A stretch of 64,000 nucleotides of DNA from Candidatus Tanganyikabacteria bacterium (GTDB lineage Bacteria; Cyanobacteriota; Sericytochromatia; S15B-MN24; VGJW01). Both the position numbers and the translations under genes were made by a program. The stretch covers positions 1 to 64,000 of the forward strand of contig VGJW01000003.1 of assembly GCA_016867265.1 (NCBI GenBank). Direction: 5' to 3'. The notes under the pieces were generated by a model, which had not been told where the DNA came from, ran no database searches, and was given only the letters and a program-made list of their open reading frames with translations. Numbering within the stretch: the stretch's first letter is position 1; each line of letters begins with the position of its first letter. Positions 51,244-59,816 of the stretch are shown one piece after another.

Positions 51244-51860
51244 TCCTGAACGAGCGCGATCTCCTCGAGCGCCTGACGACGGCGGATGAGCGGCGTCGGG
51301 TCGTCGTGACGCCCATCATCGAGCCGCGTCAGCAGTTCGGGCCCACCTCCCTCGACATCCGGCTCGGGACCGACTTCAAGGTGGTCGATGTCGCCAATCT
51401 GACGCATCTCGACCCTGCGCACACGATGGCCGACGCGCCCGTGTCGATGCGCGCCTACGAGATCCAGCCCGGCAAGGCCTTCATCCTGCATCCGGGCGAG
51501 TTCGCATTGGGCGCCAGCCTCGAGTTCGTCAGGATTCCCGAGGACATTTCCGTCCGTGTCGAGGGACGCTCGAGCTGGGGGCGCCTCGGGCTCCTGATCC
51601 ACGCAACGGCCGGATTCGTCGACCCGGGCTTCGCGGGCAGCATCACCTTCGAGCTCAACAACATCAGCCGGGTCCCGATCGCCCTCTACCCGGGCGTGCG
51701 CATCGCCCAGCTTTGCTTCTTCGAGGGGCGCCCCACAGGCTTGCCCTACGACCGCAAGACCTACACCAAGTATTCAGGCAAGACCGGTGCCTTCGGTTCG
51801 AACGTGCATCGCGACCCCGAGTATGCGCGGTTCCGGGATGCGGGGTCATCCTTGTCGTGA
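51240..51860 (+). CDS. dcd: dCTP deaminase
   Basis: Makes dUTP from dCTP (or dUMP directly in the bifunctional type) for dTTP synthesis. Seen are the N-terminus MILNERDLL, TSLDIRLG, VRVEGRSSWGRLGL and the active-site block HATAGFVDPGFAGSITFEL with the catalytic Glu. 206 residues, a little longer than the common 190, and ends without a long tail. The ATGA overlap with the upstream gene and GTGA overlap with the peptidase gene make a tight three-gene unit. Confidence 0.97.
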   Translation: MILNERDLLERLTTADERRRVVVTPIIEPRQQFGPTSLDIRLGTDFKVVDVANLTHLDPAHTMADAPVSMRAYEIQPGKAFILHPGEFALGASLEFVRIPEDISVRVEGRSSWGRLGLLIHATAGFVDPGFAGSITFELNNISRVPIALYPGVRIAQLCFFEGRPTGLPYDRKTYTKYSGKTGAFGSNVHRDPEYARFRDAGSSLS

Positions 51861-54703
51861 GGCGCATCCTCCCTTGGCTGCTGGTCTCGGGATGGCTTTC
51901 CTCGCTGGTCCTCGGCGGGCCTGTCGCCGCGGCGACAAGGCCCGCCGTCACGGAGGTTGCGGCCATGTCCGGTCGGGATGATGCGGCCGAGGGTCTCTCG
52001 GTCGTGCGGTTGCCGAGCGGTCTGACCCTGCTCCACAAGGAGATGCCCGGCCAGGATCTGGTGGCGATCAGCGCCTGGGTGCACGTCGGCAGTCGCCACG
52101 AGGATCCGATTCAGGCCGGTATCAGCCACGACCTCGAGCACCTGCTTTCCCGCGGGACGAAGCGGCGAGGCGAACTCGAGGACAGGCTGGAAATCTTCTC
52201 GATGGGTGGCGTGCACGGTGCGGATACCTTCTATGACCGCACCACCTACCACGCGGTCGTGCCCGAGTCGGGATTCGCCGCGGCGCTCGATGCGCTGGCC
52301 GACAGCCTGCAGAATCCGGTCTTTCCGGAGGCGGGCATCTTGAAGGAACGCAAGGTCGTGGGCGAGGAGATCGCCCGGATGGTCGACCGGCCGGAAACCT
52401 CGTCCTGGCGGGCATCGTGGGGCCTCGCATTCGGCCGTCATCCCTACGGACGCCCTGTCATCGGCGATCACGCGAACCTTGCGGGCCTTGGGCGTGAGGA
52501 CTTCGTCAACCACCACCGGCGCTGGTATCGTCCGGACAACATGGTCGTGGTCGTGGCGGGTCCTTTGTCCCGTGACGCGGTCCTGGCCGCCATGAAGCGC
52601 CAGTTCCCGGCCTCGCCTGAAGCGCAGTCGCCCGCTTCGGATGTGCCGCTCTCAGATGTCCCGGCGTCGTGGACCTTCCGGGGTTTCCAGCGCCTGCGTC
52701 AGGTGCAGGAAGTACCCGAGCCCTCGCTGGATCTGGTGCTCGTGGTGCCGGGCGTTCGCCATCCGGATCGCTGGGCGCTCGAGTTGTTGGCGAGTCTCCT
52801 TGGTGGCGATGGCGGGGCGGCGCTCTGGCAGGACCTGGTCGTTGGTGGCGACCAGCATGCGACCTCGGCCTGGGCCGGCCTGCAGTTGCTCGAGCAGCAC
52901 GGCGTCCTGTGGTGCTCGGCTCGTCCTCGGTCGTCCACGGTTGCTTCCAGAGCCGAGGCGGCCGTCTGGCGCACCTTGGCCAGATTCCGGGAAGTGCCGC
53001 CGGCTCCGGAGGCTCTGGCGACGTGGAAGGCAGCCTTGCGGCGCGCCCGACAGATGGAGCGTGAGACGCCGCTCGGCCTGGCGCGCTGGCTTGGCGAGGC
53101 GGCCGTGCTGGGCAATCTCGACGGTGCCTTGGAGGACGAACGTCGTCTCGAGGCGGTAACGCCCGAGGATGTGCTTCGGGTCGCGCGTCGTTATCTGCGG
53201 CGGGACAACGCCACGTTGGTCCTCACGGTGCCCAAGGCGGCGGCAGCCGAGCCCGCGGAAGACCCCGAAGGCGTCACGGAGGCCAGCCGCGAACTGGCAC
53301 GGCTCGAGCCCGCGTCGGGTCACGACGGGGGCGCCGTCATTTGGGCGGAGTCCGGAATCTGGAAGGCGCCCGGTGCACGCTTGGCAAAGGTGCGCGGCAA
53401 GGCTGCGGACCAGGTTGCCGAGGTCGGGCGGCACGTGCTGGCCAACGGTTTGACCGTGCTGCACGAACGTCGCCCCGGTGGAACCTTGGCGGGCCTTTCC
53501 CTCCAGTTCCGCGGGGGGGCCGCGGATGATCCGCCGTCGGTGGCCGGTTCTTCCGCCCTGCTCGCCGAATGTCTGCAGGAGGGTACGGCCCGACGCGACC
53601 AAGCCGCTTTGGCTGCCGCCTGGCGACGCATGGGCAATGGCTGGTCGATCGCGGCGGAGCGTGAGGCCCTGATCCTCGGGGCCTCGGTTCCGGCGGGGGA
53701 TCTGCCAGAGGCGCTGGAGCTTGTCCACGAGATCGTGACGCGCCCGCTCCTCGACGTGCAGGGTCTTTCGCGTGCCCGGGACAGGCTGCGGGATCGCCAA
53801 GAGCGTGAGCGCGAGGACCCCGCCTTCAGAACAAGTCGTGCGCTTGCCGAAGGCCTGTGGGGTGAGGGGTCTTATGGCCGGCCCCTGTCCGGCTCGCCAG
53901 AAGGCCTTTCGGCCATCACGCCCGCCAGCCTGCGGGACCTGATGAGCCGGCGATTCGTGCCGTCGGGTGCGGTGTTGGCGATCGTCGATGCACGCTCTTG
54001 GCAGCAGCTCGAACCCTTGCTCGAGGCCTACGCGGCCTGGTCTGCCCCCCCCGGGCCGGATGCGGTGTCGCAGCCCGGACCGCCGGACGTGCCGTCTGCG
54101 CCCTTGGCTCCATCCCTGGTCAAGCGACGCACCCTGCACGTGCCCATGCAGCGGGAGCAGGTCCACGTTGCCGTCGGGTTTCCGATGCCACCGGCCGGTC
54201 ATCCTGACGCCCTGGCCTTGCGGGTACTTGCCGGAGGCTTGGCGTTCGATGGCTTTGTCGACCTCGTGTATCGAAAGCCGTTGGCCTACAGCACGGGCGG
54301 CGGGGCCAACCTGCTCGAGCGTTCAGGGATGGTGCAGCTGACGCTTGCGACCCAGGCAGAGGGCGTGGACGATGCCGTGCGCGAATTGGTGTCGCGCTGG
54401 CAGCGCGCAGCTGGCGAGGGCCTGCCCCTCGAGTCGTTCGGGCGCGCCAAGGTCCGCTTGGCAGGAGGCCTTGCCCTGCGGGATCAGCACGCGGCCCAGG
54501 CCGCCGCAGCCCGGGCCGCGTGGTATCGCCTGCGGCTCGGGGAGGACGAGCGTGGCGCGACGCGCGAGGCCCTGGCTCGCCTTGACCACGCGACCCTGCG
54601 CCGTGTCGCACGGACCTGGCTGGTGCCCGGTCGGATGGTGGTCTCGGTTGCCGGTCCCAAGGCGCCTTCGGCAACCCGCAAGGATGTTGCGCCGGCTCCT
54701 TAG
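51857..54703 (+). CDS. Secreted fused M16 metallopeptidase
   Basis: A 948-residue M16 (pitrilysin-type) peptidase with both halves fused. Signal peptide at 1-26. The N-terminal half has the zinc motif HDLEH (H91-x-x-E94-H95) and the distal Glu in EEIARM (170-171). The C-terminal half has lost the HxxEH equivalent (SALLAECLQEGT) and probably provides the closing clam-shell half only. Cleaves peptides; in the periplasm it may degrade signal peptides or targeting sequences. Start GTG 51857 overlaps dcd's stop. Converges on the lipoprotein gene at 54700 (4-base overlap). Confidence 0.93.
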   Translation: MRRILPWLLVSGWLSSLVLGGPVAAATRPAVTEVAAMSGRDDAAEGLSVVRLPSGLTLLHKEMPGQDLVAISAWVHVGSRHEDPIQAGISHDLEHLLSRGTKRRGELEDRLEIFSMGGVHGADTFYDRTTYHAVVPESGFAAALDALADSLQNPVFPEAGILKERKVVGEEIARMVDRPETSSWRASWGLAFGRHPYGRPVIGDHANLAGLGREDFVNHHRRWYRPDNMVVVVAGPLSRDAVLAAMKRQFPASPEAQSPASDVPLSDVPASWTFRGFQRLRQVQEVPEPSLDLVLVVPGVRHPDRWALELLASLLGGDGGAALWQDLVVGGDQHATSAWAGLQLLEQHGVLWCSARPRSSTVASRAEAAVWRTLARFREVPPAPEALATWKAALRRARQMERETPLGLARWLGEAAVLGNLDGALEDERRLEAVTPEDVLRVARRYLRRDNATLVLTVPKAAAAEPAEDPEGVTEASRELARLEPASGHDGGAVIWAESGIWKAPGARLAKVRGKAADQVAEVGRHVLANGLTVLHERRPGGTLAGLSLQFRGGAADDPPSVAGSSALLAECLQEGTARRDQAALAAAWRRMGNGWSIAAEREALILGASVPAGDLPEALELVHEIVTRPLLDVQGLSRARDRLRDRQEREREDPAFRTSRALAEGLWGEGSYGRPLSGSPEGLSAITPASLRDLMSRRFVPSGAVLAIVDARSWQQLEPLLEAYAAWSAPPGPDAVSQPGPPDVPSAPLAPSLVKRRTLHVPMQREQVHVAVGFPMPPAGHPDALALRVLAGGLAFDGFVDLVYRKPLAYSTGGGANLLERSGMVQLTLATQAEGVDDAVRELVSRWQRAAGEGLPLESFGRAKVRLAGGLALRDQHAAQAAAARAAWYRLRLGEDERGATREALARLDHATLRRVARTWLVPGRMVVSVAGPKAPSATRKDVAPAP

Positions 54704-55686
54704 TCGAGGGCGACCGCGGCGACGGGGGGGCCAGGCAGCGTGTCGACCCACCGTGCAGCCAACAGCGTCGAGCCGCTCCACGTCAGGGCGAAGACCTGGT
54801 TGGGCCCTTCGTGGGCCACGTGGAAGCCGCGTGCATCCGCCACGATGGCGCGTGCGCCTGGCGCGCCGCTGGCATAGGACTGGCTGCGTCCGTCGGCCTC
54901 GAGAATCACGACCCGGCCTGCATCCGGGAAGGTCACGGCTGCCTTGCCATCGGGTGCCACGGCCATGTCGGCAGGCTGGCCGCCCCCCGTCACGGTCCCG
55001 ATGCTGACGAGCGTGGCACTGTCGCCGCGTGCCGAGGGCAGGCGGACAAGCGCGGCGCGTCCGGTGTCCAGCAGGACGATGCCACCGGCAGCATCAGCTA
55101 CGGCCCGGAAAGGTTTGACGCTGCCGGACAGCGGGGTCCCGGCCGGCTGCAGCGCGCCGTCCCGCACGATCTCGATCCGGCCGTCCTCGGCCACGATCCA
55201 AGATTCATCCTGGGCTTGGCGCGGGCAAGCGAGCACGGCGGGTTTGGCGCCCGACGGCGACAGCGCCACGCGTTGTACCTTGCCGCTGCGAAGATCGACG
55301 AGGGCGACGGCGCGTTCCTCTGCCAGAAGGACATGGGCCGTCATGCCGGAGGTGCTGATGGCGACGTCCACGGGGGTGCCGCCGACGCCTACGTTCCGGG
55401 AAACCCGCAGCAGACCCGCATCGACCAGGGCCACGGAGCGTGATTCGGGCTGGATGGCCACGACTTGTCGCGTCACGGGACTCCAGGCGAGGCGTGTGGC
55501 GCTGGCCTCGAGCCAGACCTGGCCATGCGTGCTGCGCAGACCCTCGCGGTCAAGTTCGTAGATGCGTCGCTCCGAGGGGACGGAGACCCACATCCTGGCG
55601 GCCTGAGCCACGAGGTAGAGCGGGTTGCGGCAACCCGTCAGGGCGAGGGCCAGCGTGATGAGCAGCAGGGGTGTGACACGGCGCAC
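54700..55686 (-). CDS. Propeller-like lipoprotein
   Basis: A 328-residue lipoprotein: MRRVTPLLLITLALALTGC (Cys19). Repeated strand-turn units (VWLEASATRLAWSPVTRQVVAI, AVALVDLRSGKVQRVALSPSG, MAVAPDGKAAVTFPDAGRVVIL) suggest a seven-bladed NHL/YVTN-type beta-propeller. Start GTG 55686 has no clear ribosome site; the frame is open upstream to 56229. Converges with the M16 peptidase (stop codons overlap by four bases). Could bind a ligand or protein partner. Confidence 0.75.
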   Translation of the reverse strand: MRRVTPLLLITLALALTGCRNPLYLVAQAARMWVSVPSERRIYELDREGLRSTHGQVWLEASATRLAWSPVTRQVVAIQPESRSVALVDAGLLRVSRNVGVGGTPVDVAISTSGMTAHVLLAEERAVALVDLRSGKVQRVALSPSGAKPAVLACPRQAQDESWIVAEDGRIEIVRDGALQPAGTPLSGSVKPFRAVADAAGGIVLLDTGRAALVRLPSARGDSATLVSIGTVTGGGQPADMAVAPDGKAAVTFPDAGRVVILEADGRSQSYASGAPGARAIVADARGFHVAHEGPNQVFALTWSGSTLLAARWVDTLPGPPVAAVALD

Positions 55687-55740
55687 GGCCCGGTGGGTGT
55701 GGCTTGGTCGGGAGACAAGGTGGGGCAAGGGTTTTCCTGC

Positions 55741-55769
55741 TTGACGGCCGGTGGGGAAATTTGTTAAAT
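55741..55769 (+). promoter_or_regulatory. Vegetative-type promoter of the I9-like lipoprotein
   Basis: TTGACG (55741-55746) and TTAAAT (55764-55769) are spaced exactly 17 bases apart. They match the standard consensus at five and four of six positions and sit in the most AT-rich segment of the region. Predicted transcript start near 55776, leaving a 43-base leader with a small hairpin. Confidence 0.6.
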
Positions 55770-55777
55770 CCATGTTT

Positions 55778-55795
55778 AGGGTCTTTCGTGACCCT
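55778..55795 (+). promoter_or_regulatory. Small 6-bp hairpin in the 5' leader
   Basis: AGGGTC (55778-55783) pairs with GACCCT (55790-55795) around TTTCGT, directly after the predicted transcription start. It may stabilise the 5' end of the mRNA or modulate translation of the downstream lipoprotein. Confidence 0.5.
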
Positions 55796-55818
55796 TTCAC
55801 ATACAGTCGAGGTAACCC

Positions 55819-56193
55819 ATGATTCGCTCCATCTCCGTGGCCATCGCCACGTTGTCGTTCGTTCTTGCCGGTTGCGGCAACACCGTGCCGGTCCAGGCCC
55901 CCGCTTCCACCAACAGCAAGGTCTCGGCCAGCGCCATGTTCCAGCCCCAGATCGGTACCGGCGAGATCCTGGTCAAGTTCGCCCCCCGGGTGTCCGTGGC
56001 CGCGGTCCAGCAGTTTCAGGTGACGCATCGTCTGCGTAGTAGGCGTGTCATCGAGGGCATCGGCGTGCACGTCTTCGAAATCGTGGACGGCGTCGGCGTG
56101 TTGGCCAAGCTCGAAGAAATCCGGCGCTCGTCGCTGGTCAGCTACGCCGAGCCCAACCAGCAGGTCCGTGTCCAGCCGATTCTCGGTCAGTAG
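55819..56193 (+). CDS. Stand-alone lipoprotein resembling a peptidase propeptide (I9-like)
   Basis: A 124-residue lipoprotein with lipobox LAGC (Cys19). The mature part has the pattern ILVKFAPRVSVAAVQQFQ ... IEGIGVHVFEIVDGVGVLAKL ... SLVSYAEPN, which resembles the propeptide (fervidolysin-N / inhibitor I9-like) that chaperones and inhibits subtilisin-type peptidases. Here no peptidase domain follows: a perfect terminator hairpin closes the gene. Perhaps it acts in trans on a secreted peptidase. Strong promoter upstream. Not related to the neighbouring M16 enzyme by sequence. Confidence 0.82.
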   Translation: MIRSISVAIATLSFVLAGCGNTVPVQAPASTNSKVSASAMFQPQIGTGEILVKFAPRVSVAAVQQFQVTHRLRSRRVIEGIGVHVFEIVDGVGVLAKLEEIRRSSLVSYAEPNQQVRVQPILGQ

Positions 56194-56209
56194 ACACCGT
56201 CTCCCAGAA

Positions 56210-56245
56210 CCAAGGGGCCTCGACCACAAGGTCGGGGCCCCTTGG
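56210..56245. terminator. 16-bp hairpin between convergent genes
   Basis: CCAAGGGGCCTCGACC (56210-56225) pairs with GGTCGGGGCCCCTTGG (56230-56245) over 16 pairs with one G-T wobble, around the loop ACAA. It separates the I9-like lipoprotein from the convergent gene at 56255. No T-run follows, as in the other hairpin at 25286. Confidence 0.75.
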
Positions 56246-56254
56246 CCATAGGGA

Positions 56255-56641
56255 TCAGGCCTTCATATCGATGCCGCTCATGCGACTGCGGCGCGTCAGG
56301 TCGGCGACCATCCCCTGGACACGGGCGTGCGCCAGGGCGGCAACCAGCGGCCCTTCGGCCTCCGCTGACCGATCCATCGTGGCCAGGGCGAGGGAGCGCA
56401 AACGCTCGAGGGCTTCGGGATCGCGCCCGATACGCTGCAGGATGGTCTGGAAGATGCGCTCGGCACGATCCTGTACCTTGTTCGGCGTCTCGATGGCCCC
56501 GGGGCGATGCGGTGCCCGGAAAGGCGCCTCGCGCGCGCCGGCTTGCCGCTGGGCTTCGCCGGCCTTCGGTCGCAGGCCTGCGGGAAGCCGACCCTCGGCG
56601 GACGGGGTGACGGGAGTGATGCTCACGGAGGTGACGCTCAC
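56255..56641 (-). CDS. Small protein of unknown function
   Basis: A 128-residue protein. First half is low complexity (Pro, Ala, Arg); second half is helical (RAERIFQTILQRIGRDPEALERLRSL, LVAALAHARVQGMVADLTRR). No signal peptide or domain. It follows the pilin-like gene by 90 bases on the same strand and the terminator hairpin lies just beyond its stop. Confidence 0.6.
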   Translation of the reverse strand: MSVTSVSITPVTPSAEGRLPAGLRPKAGEAQRQAGAREAPFRAPHRPGAIETPNKVQDRAERIFQTILQRIGRDPEALERLRSLALATMDRSAEAEGPLVAALAHARVQGMVADLTRRSRMSGIDMKA

Positions 56642-56730
56642 GGCCTGAAGCTCCTTGCTGGCGGGATCCGCGCCATCCTGGCCTGAAACGGTCTTGCCGC
56701 TCCGAATCCCTGGAGAACTATCGGCCGCGA

Positions 56731-57252
56731 TCAGAAGTTCTTGAGGGTCAGGACACGCACCGGGTTGTTGCCCCGCTTGCCTGTGCCGCCAAGCATGTAC
56801 TGGCCTTCCGTCGTCGTCGTGCTGAAGCCGATGGCTCCGAAACTGGCCGTGGAAACCGGATTGAGTCGGTTGCCCAATTCGGCGGCGTAGACGTGGTTGT
56901 CAGGGGTGTCGTCGCAGGCAAGCGCCGTGCCGGCCGCCTGCTGGGTCCCCCACGGGGTCGGAGGATAGGTGTCGTTCGGCAGGTAGTCTTCGCCACCGCC
57001 TACGAAGGCGTGCCCCTCGACGGCCGTCTTGAGCGCCGTCGGGTACCGATGGTTGATGTCCGCGCCCCACACTTCGATGGCCTGCTGGGTCACGCGCATG
57101 TTGCTCTGGACCGAAGCATTGCGCGACTTGTCCTGCGCACCGGCGTAGTTCGGGATGGCGACTGCCGCGAGTATGCCGATGATGACGATGACGACCAGGA
57201 GTTCGATCATCGTGAAGCCGCGGGAACGGCCCTGAAATAATCTGCGAGGCAC
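56731..57252 (-). CDS. Type IV pilin / type II secretion pseudopilin-like protein
   Basis: A prepilin: residues 12-34 read G|FTMIELLVVIVIIGILAAVAIPNY, with the class III cleavage site after Gly12, Phe+1 and Glu+5, then a 20-residue hydrophobic helix and AIPNY. The globular part has an Ala-rich N-terminal helix (AQDKSRNASVQSNMRVTQQAI) and a Thr/Gly-rich loop. Forms a filament or the tip of a secretion system. The only plausible start, GTG 57252, lies within an exact inverted repeat (see 57244-57277). No pilB or pilD near. Confidence 0.88.
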   Translation of the reverse strand: MPRRLFQGRSRGFTMIELLVVIVIIGILAAVAIPNYAGAQDKSRNASVQSNMRVTQQAIEVWGADINHRYPTALKTAVEGHAFVGGGEDYLPNDTYPPTPWGTQQAAGTALACDDTPDNHVYAAELGNRLNPVSTASFGAIGFSTTTTEGQYMLGGTGKRGNNPVRVLTLKNF

Positions 57253-57277
57253 GGGGCCTATGTTCCCCGTGCCTCGC
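57244..57277 (-). terminator. Perfect 13-bp hairpin spanning the pilin start codon
   Basis: GCGAGGCACGGGG (57244-57256) pairs perfectly with CCCCGTGCCTCGC (57265-57277) around an 8-base loop. It lies between the OmpA-like gene's stop (57302) and the pilin-like gene, and the pilin's GTG codon is inside the stem. It may terminate OmpA transcription or block pilin translation. Confidence 0.65.
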
Positions 57278-57301
57278 GACGCTAATCCATCCGGACGTGC
57301 C

Positions 57302-58417
57302 CTAGGAGCCTGCCGCGACTCCGCCGTACGGGACCTCGACAGGCTGGACCACGGAACCCTCCACGCCCTTGAAGCCATCATCGGCGACTACGGGTGCAGG
57401 AGGCCGAACCGGAGCCGGCGCGGGCTCGTTTTCCTCATCCTCTTCCTTCCGGGTGGTCACGATGATGGGCGCCGGTGTGGGCACGACAGGCGCAGGCGTG
57501 TTGGGGACAGGCGCGGGTTCGGCCGACCGCGGCTTGTTGCGGACGCCCTTCCAGATATCGCCAAAGCCTTTGACAAGCTCGGTCAAGGCCGTGATGCCAT
57601 TGGCCACGTCCTGGACGCTCGTGCCGCCGCCTCGGGGACCATTGCTGCCCTGGACGCCACCACTGGGCTGACCGTTGCCACTGCCTTGGGCCTGACCGCT
57701 TCCCTGCGCGTTGCCGCCTGCGGCAGGAGCCTGCTGGGCAGGATCGGGCTGAGCGGGGGCAGGCTGCGCCGGTGCCGGTTGCGCGGGCTTTGCACTGGCC
57801 TGCGGTTGATTCTGCTGGGCGGCTGGCGGATTGCCGCCAGCGACGACCTTGGGCATGGAGATTTCGACCTTGGCCGACCGGTCCGACTGATCGTTGTTCT
57901 CAAGGGCCTTTCCGGGGTTGCTCGGTGTTCCGCCGCCCTTGCTCTTGATGGCGTTCGAAGGAACGTCAATCCCCTGCTTGGCCAGATAGCTCTTGACGTG
58001 GGCTGCCGTCTCCGTGGCACGACGGGCCGAGAGGCCCTGATTGTCGTATTGGGTTTTCGTGCCGGCGTTCGAGGCATAGCCCGTGACATCGATGCGGAAG
58101 CCGGGGTTGCCGAGCAGGGCCTTTTGCTGGTCGGGCGACATCTTCTTGAAGTCGGCCGCGAACTGGTTCAGCATCTTGTCGAGGTCCTGGGTGCCGCCAC
58201 GCGGATCGGATTTGCCGGTCTGGAACAGGGCCTGGCCGCTGTACGCCGGGCGGTTGCCACTCGTCGCCGACGCGGAGATGACGGACACGTCCGGGGCAGC
58301 CGAGGTGCGGGGCGCCGCGGGTGCAGGGCTGGACGCCGCAGTCGCGTTCGCGGTCGCGCTGCGGGCCGTCTTGGTCGAGAAAGGCTGGGTGCCCGAGCCC
58401 GTCACTTTGTTCGGCAT
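57302..58417 (-). CDS. OmpA-like peptidoglycan-associated protein with long Pro-rich tail
   Basis: A 371-residue protein with a central OmpA-C-like domain (residues about 55-195: FRIDVTGYASNAGTK, GLSARRATETAAHVKSYLAKQG, IKSKGGG, NDQSDRSAKVEI). The C-terminal 150 residues are rich in Pro/Ala/Gln and likely disordered. No signal peptide or lipobox is visible at the N-terminus (MPNKVTGSGTQPF). Start ATG 58417 after GAGGAG. It could bind peptidoglycan or another cell-envelope polymer. Confidence 0.78.
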   Translation of the reverse strand: MPNKVTGSGTQPFSTKTARSATANATAASSPAPAAPRTSAAPDVSVISASATSGNRPAYSGQALFQTGKSDPRGGTQDLDKMLNQFAADFKKMSPDQQKALLGNPGFRIDVTGYASNAGTKTQYDNQGLSARRATETAAHVKSYLAKQGIDVPSNAIKSKGGGTPSNPGKALENNDQSDRSAKVEISMPKVVAGGNPPAAQQNQPQASAKPAQPAPAQPAPAQPDPAQQAPAAGGNAQGSGQAQGSGNGQPSGGVQGSNGPRGGGTSVQDVANGITALTELVKGFGDIWKGVRNKPRSAEPAPVPNTPAPVVPTPAPIIVTTRKEEDEENEPAPAPVRPPAPVVADDGFKGVEGSVVQPVEVPYGGVAAGS

Positions 58418-58490
58418 GTTCCTGTGCTCCTCACGTTCCTGACCGGTTATGCCTGCAAAACCGGAGAGGACTGCGCCCGCTACAGGGATT

Positions 58491-59816
58491 TCACGAAGAT
58501 TTGACGGAGGCCCTGCGCGGCATACCGGCCAGGAGCAACCACCCCAGCAACAGCATGATTCCCTGGCTGCCCAGTGCCACACGGAACCTGTCGTCTCCGA
58601 GGGGTTGGCCGAGCGTGACGGCGACGCCCCATACGAGGGGGCCCACGACCGCCGCTGCCCTGCCGACCAGGGCCCAGATCCCGAAGACCGTGCCTTGGGC
58701 CTCGGGCGGGGCCAATTGGCTCAGGTAGGGGCGGACGATGGTGCCCGTGCCGCCCATGCACCAGCCGATGGCCGGACCCACGATCCAGCGGAACATGTCC
58801 GCATCGCGGATGGAGACGGCAAGGATCAGCGCGATGGTCCAGGAGCCGAGACAGAGGTTCAGGGCCCTGCCCGGGCCCCAGGCATCCGTCATGCGTCCCC
58901 ACGCGAACGCGCCGGCGATGGCGACCACCGTGCTGCTCGCCAGGAGCAGTTCGACGTCGCTGCCGGCCTTGAGGCCGATGGCCCGCGTGGCATACGTCGC
59001 CATGAACAGGATGACGGTGTTGACGGCGTCCATGAAAAGCAGGTTGGCCAGCATGAATCGGCCAAGACCGGGATGCTTGGCGGGTGACAGGGTTTCACGG
59101 ATCATCCGGAAGGTTGCGGCGACCCCGACATCCCCGGCCTCTGCCGCCGGCGGTCGGTCGGGCAGTTGCGCGAAGGCCGGGATGGCGAAGAACAGGTAGA
59201 GCAGCGCCGAGGGAATGAAGGCTGCCTCGGCGCCGTTTCCTCCCCAATGCACGGGCCAGGGGCCGAGCCGTCCGCTCACGAACGAGCCGACGATGGCAAG
59301 GCCCAGCAGGGTGCCCATGAACCCGACGCCGATACCGGCGGCGGACCACCGGCCACGGTCCGACGGCGCCGCGAGGTCAGGCAGGATGCCGTGATAGACG
59401 GCCTGGGAGAGTTGGAAGCCGACAATCGAGATGCCGAGGAGCGCAGCAGCGACGAGGGCTCCTGCTTGATGCCCGGCCCAAGGCACGAACAGGGTCGCGC
59501 CGATGCAGAGCAGGGCCCAGCCGCGCAGCAGGATCATGCGTCTTCCGGTCCTGTCGGACCAGGCTCCCTGCAGCGGAGCGATGATCGCGACCACCACCAT
59601 GGCGAGCGTGACGGTCCAGGCCCACAGGCTGTCGGATGCCTTCAGGACATCCTGAAGAAACAGCTGCCCGTGGATCGACAGGATGTCGATGCTCCAGATG
59701 ATGTAGGCGAAGTCGTACAGGACCCAAGCGCGCAGCGCTTTGACGTTGCTGGCCTGGGGGCCCGGGGCGGCGGCAAGTTGGTTGCCGGGCGGTTGGTTCA
59801 GCCCGGCTTCTTCCAC
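58491..59816 (-). CDS. MFS transporter, UMF1-type
   Basis: A 441-residue transporter with 12 predicted membrane segments and the MFS motif between TM2 and TM3 (GAWSDRTGRRMILLRGW). The ALRAWVLYDFAYIIWSIDILSIHG start and the 12-TM pattern match the UMF1/Atg22 subgroup of MFS. Substrate unknown (amino acids are transported by some relatives). GTG 59816 is a proposed start; the frame is open upstream. It overlaps the SRPBCC gene by 19 bases. Confidence 0.88.
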   Translation of the reverse strand: MEEAGLNQPPGNQLAAAPGPQASNVKALRAWVLYDFAYIIWSIDILSIHGQLFLQDVLKASDSLWAWTVTLAMVVVAIIAPLQGAWSDRTGRRMILLRGWALLCIGATLFVPWAGHQAGALVAAALLGISIVGFQLSQAVYHGILPDLAAPSDRGRWSAAGIGVGFMGTLLGLAIVGSFVSGRLGPWPVHWGGNGAEAAFIPSALLYLFFAIPAFAQLPDRPPAAEAGDVGVAATFRMIRETLSPAKHPGLGRFMLANLLFMDAVNTVILFMATYATRAIGLKAGSDVELLLASSTVVAIAGAFAWGRMTDAWGPGRALNLCLGSWTIALILAVSIRDADMFRWIVGPAIGWCMGGTGTIVRPYLSQLAPPEAQGTVFGIWALVGRAAAVVGPLVWGVAVTLGQPLGDDRFRVALGSQGIMLLLGWLLLAGMPRRASVKSS

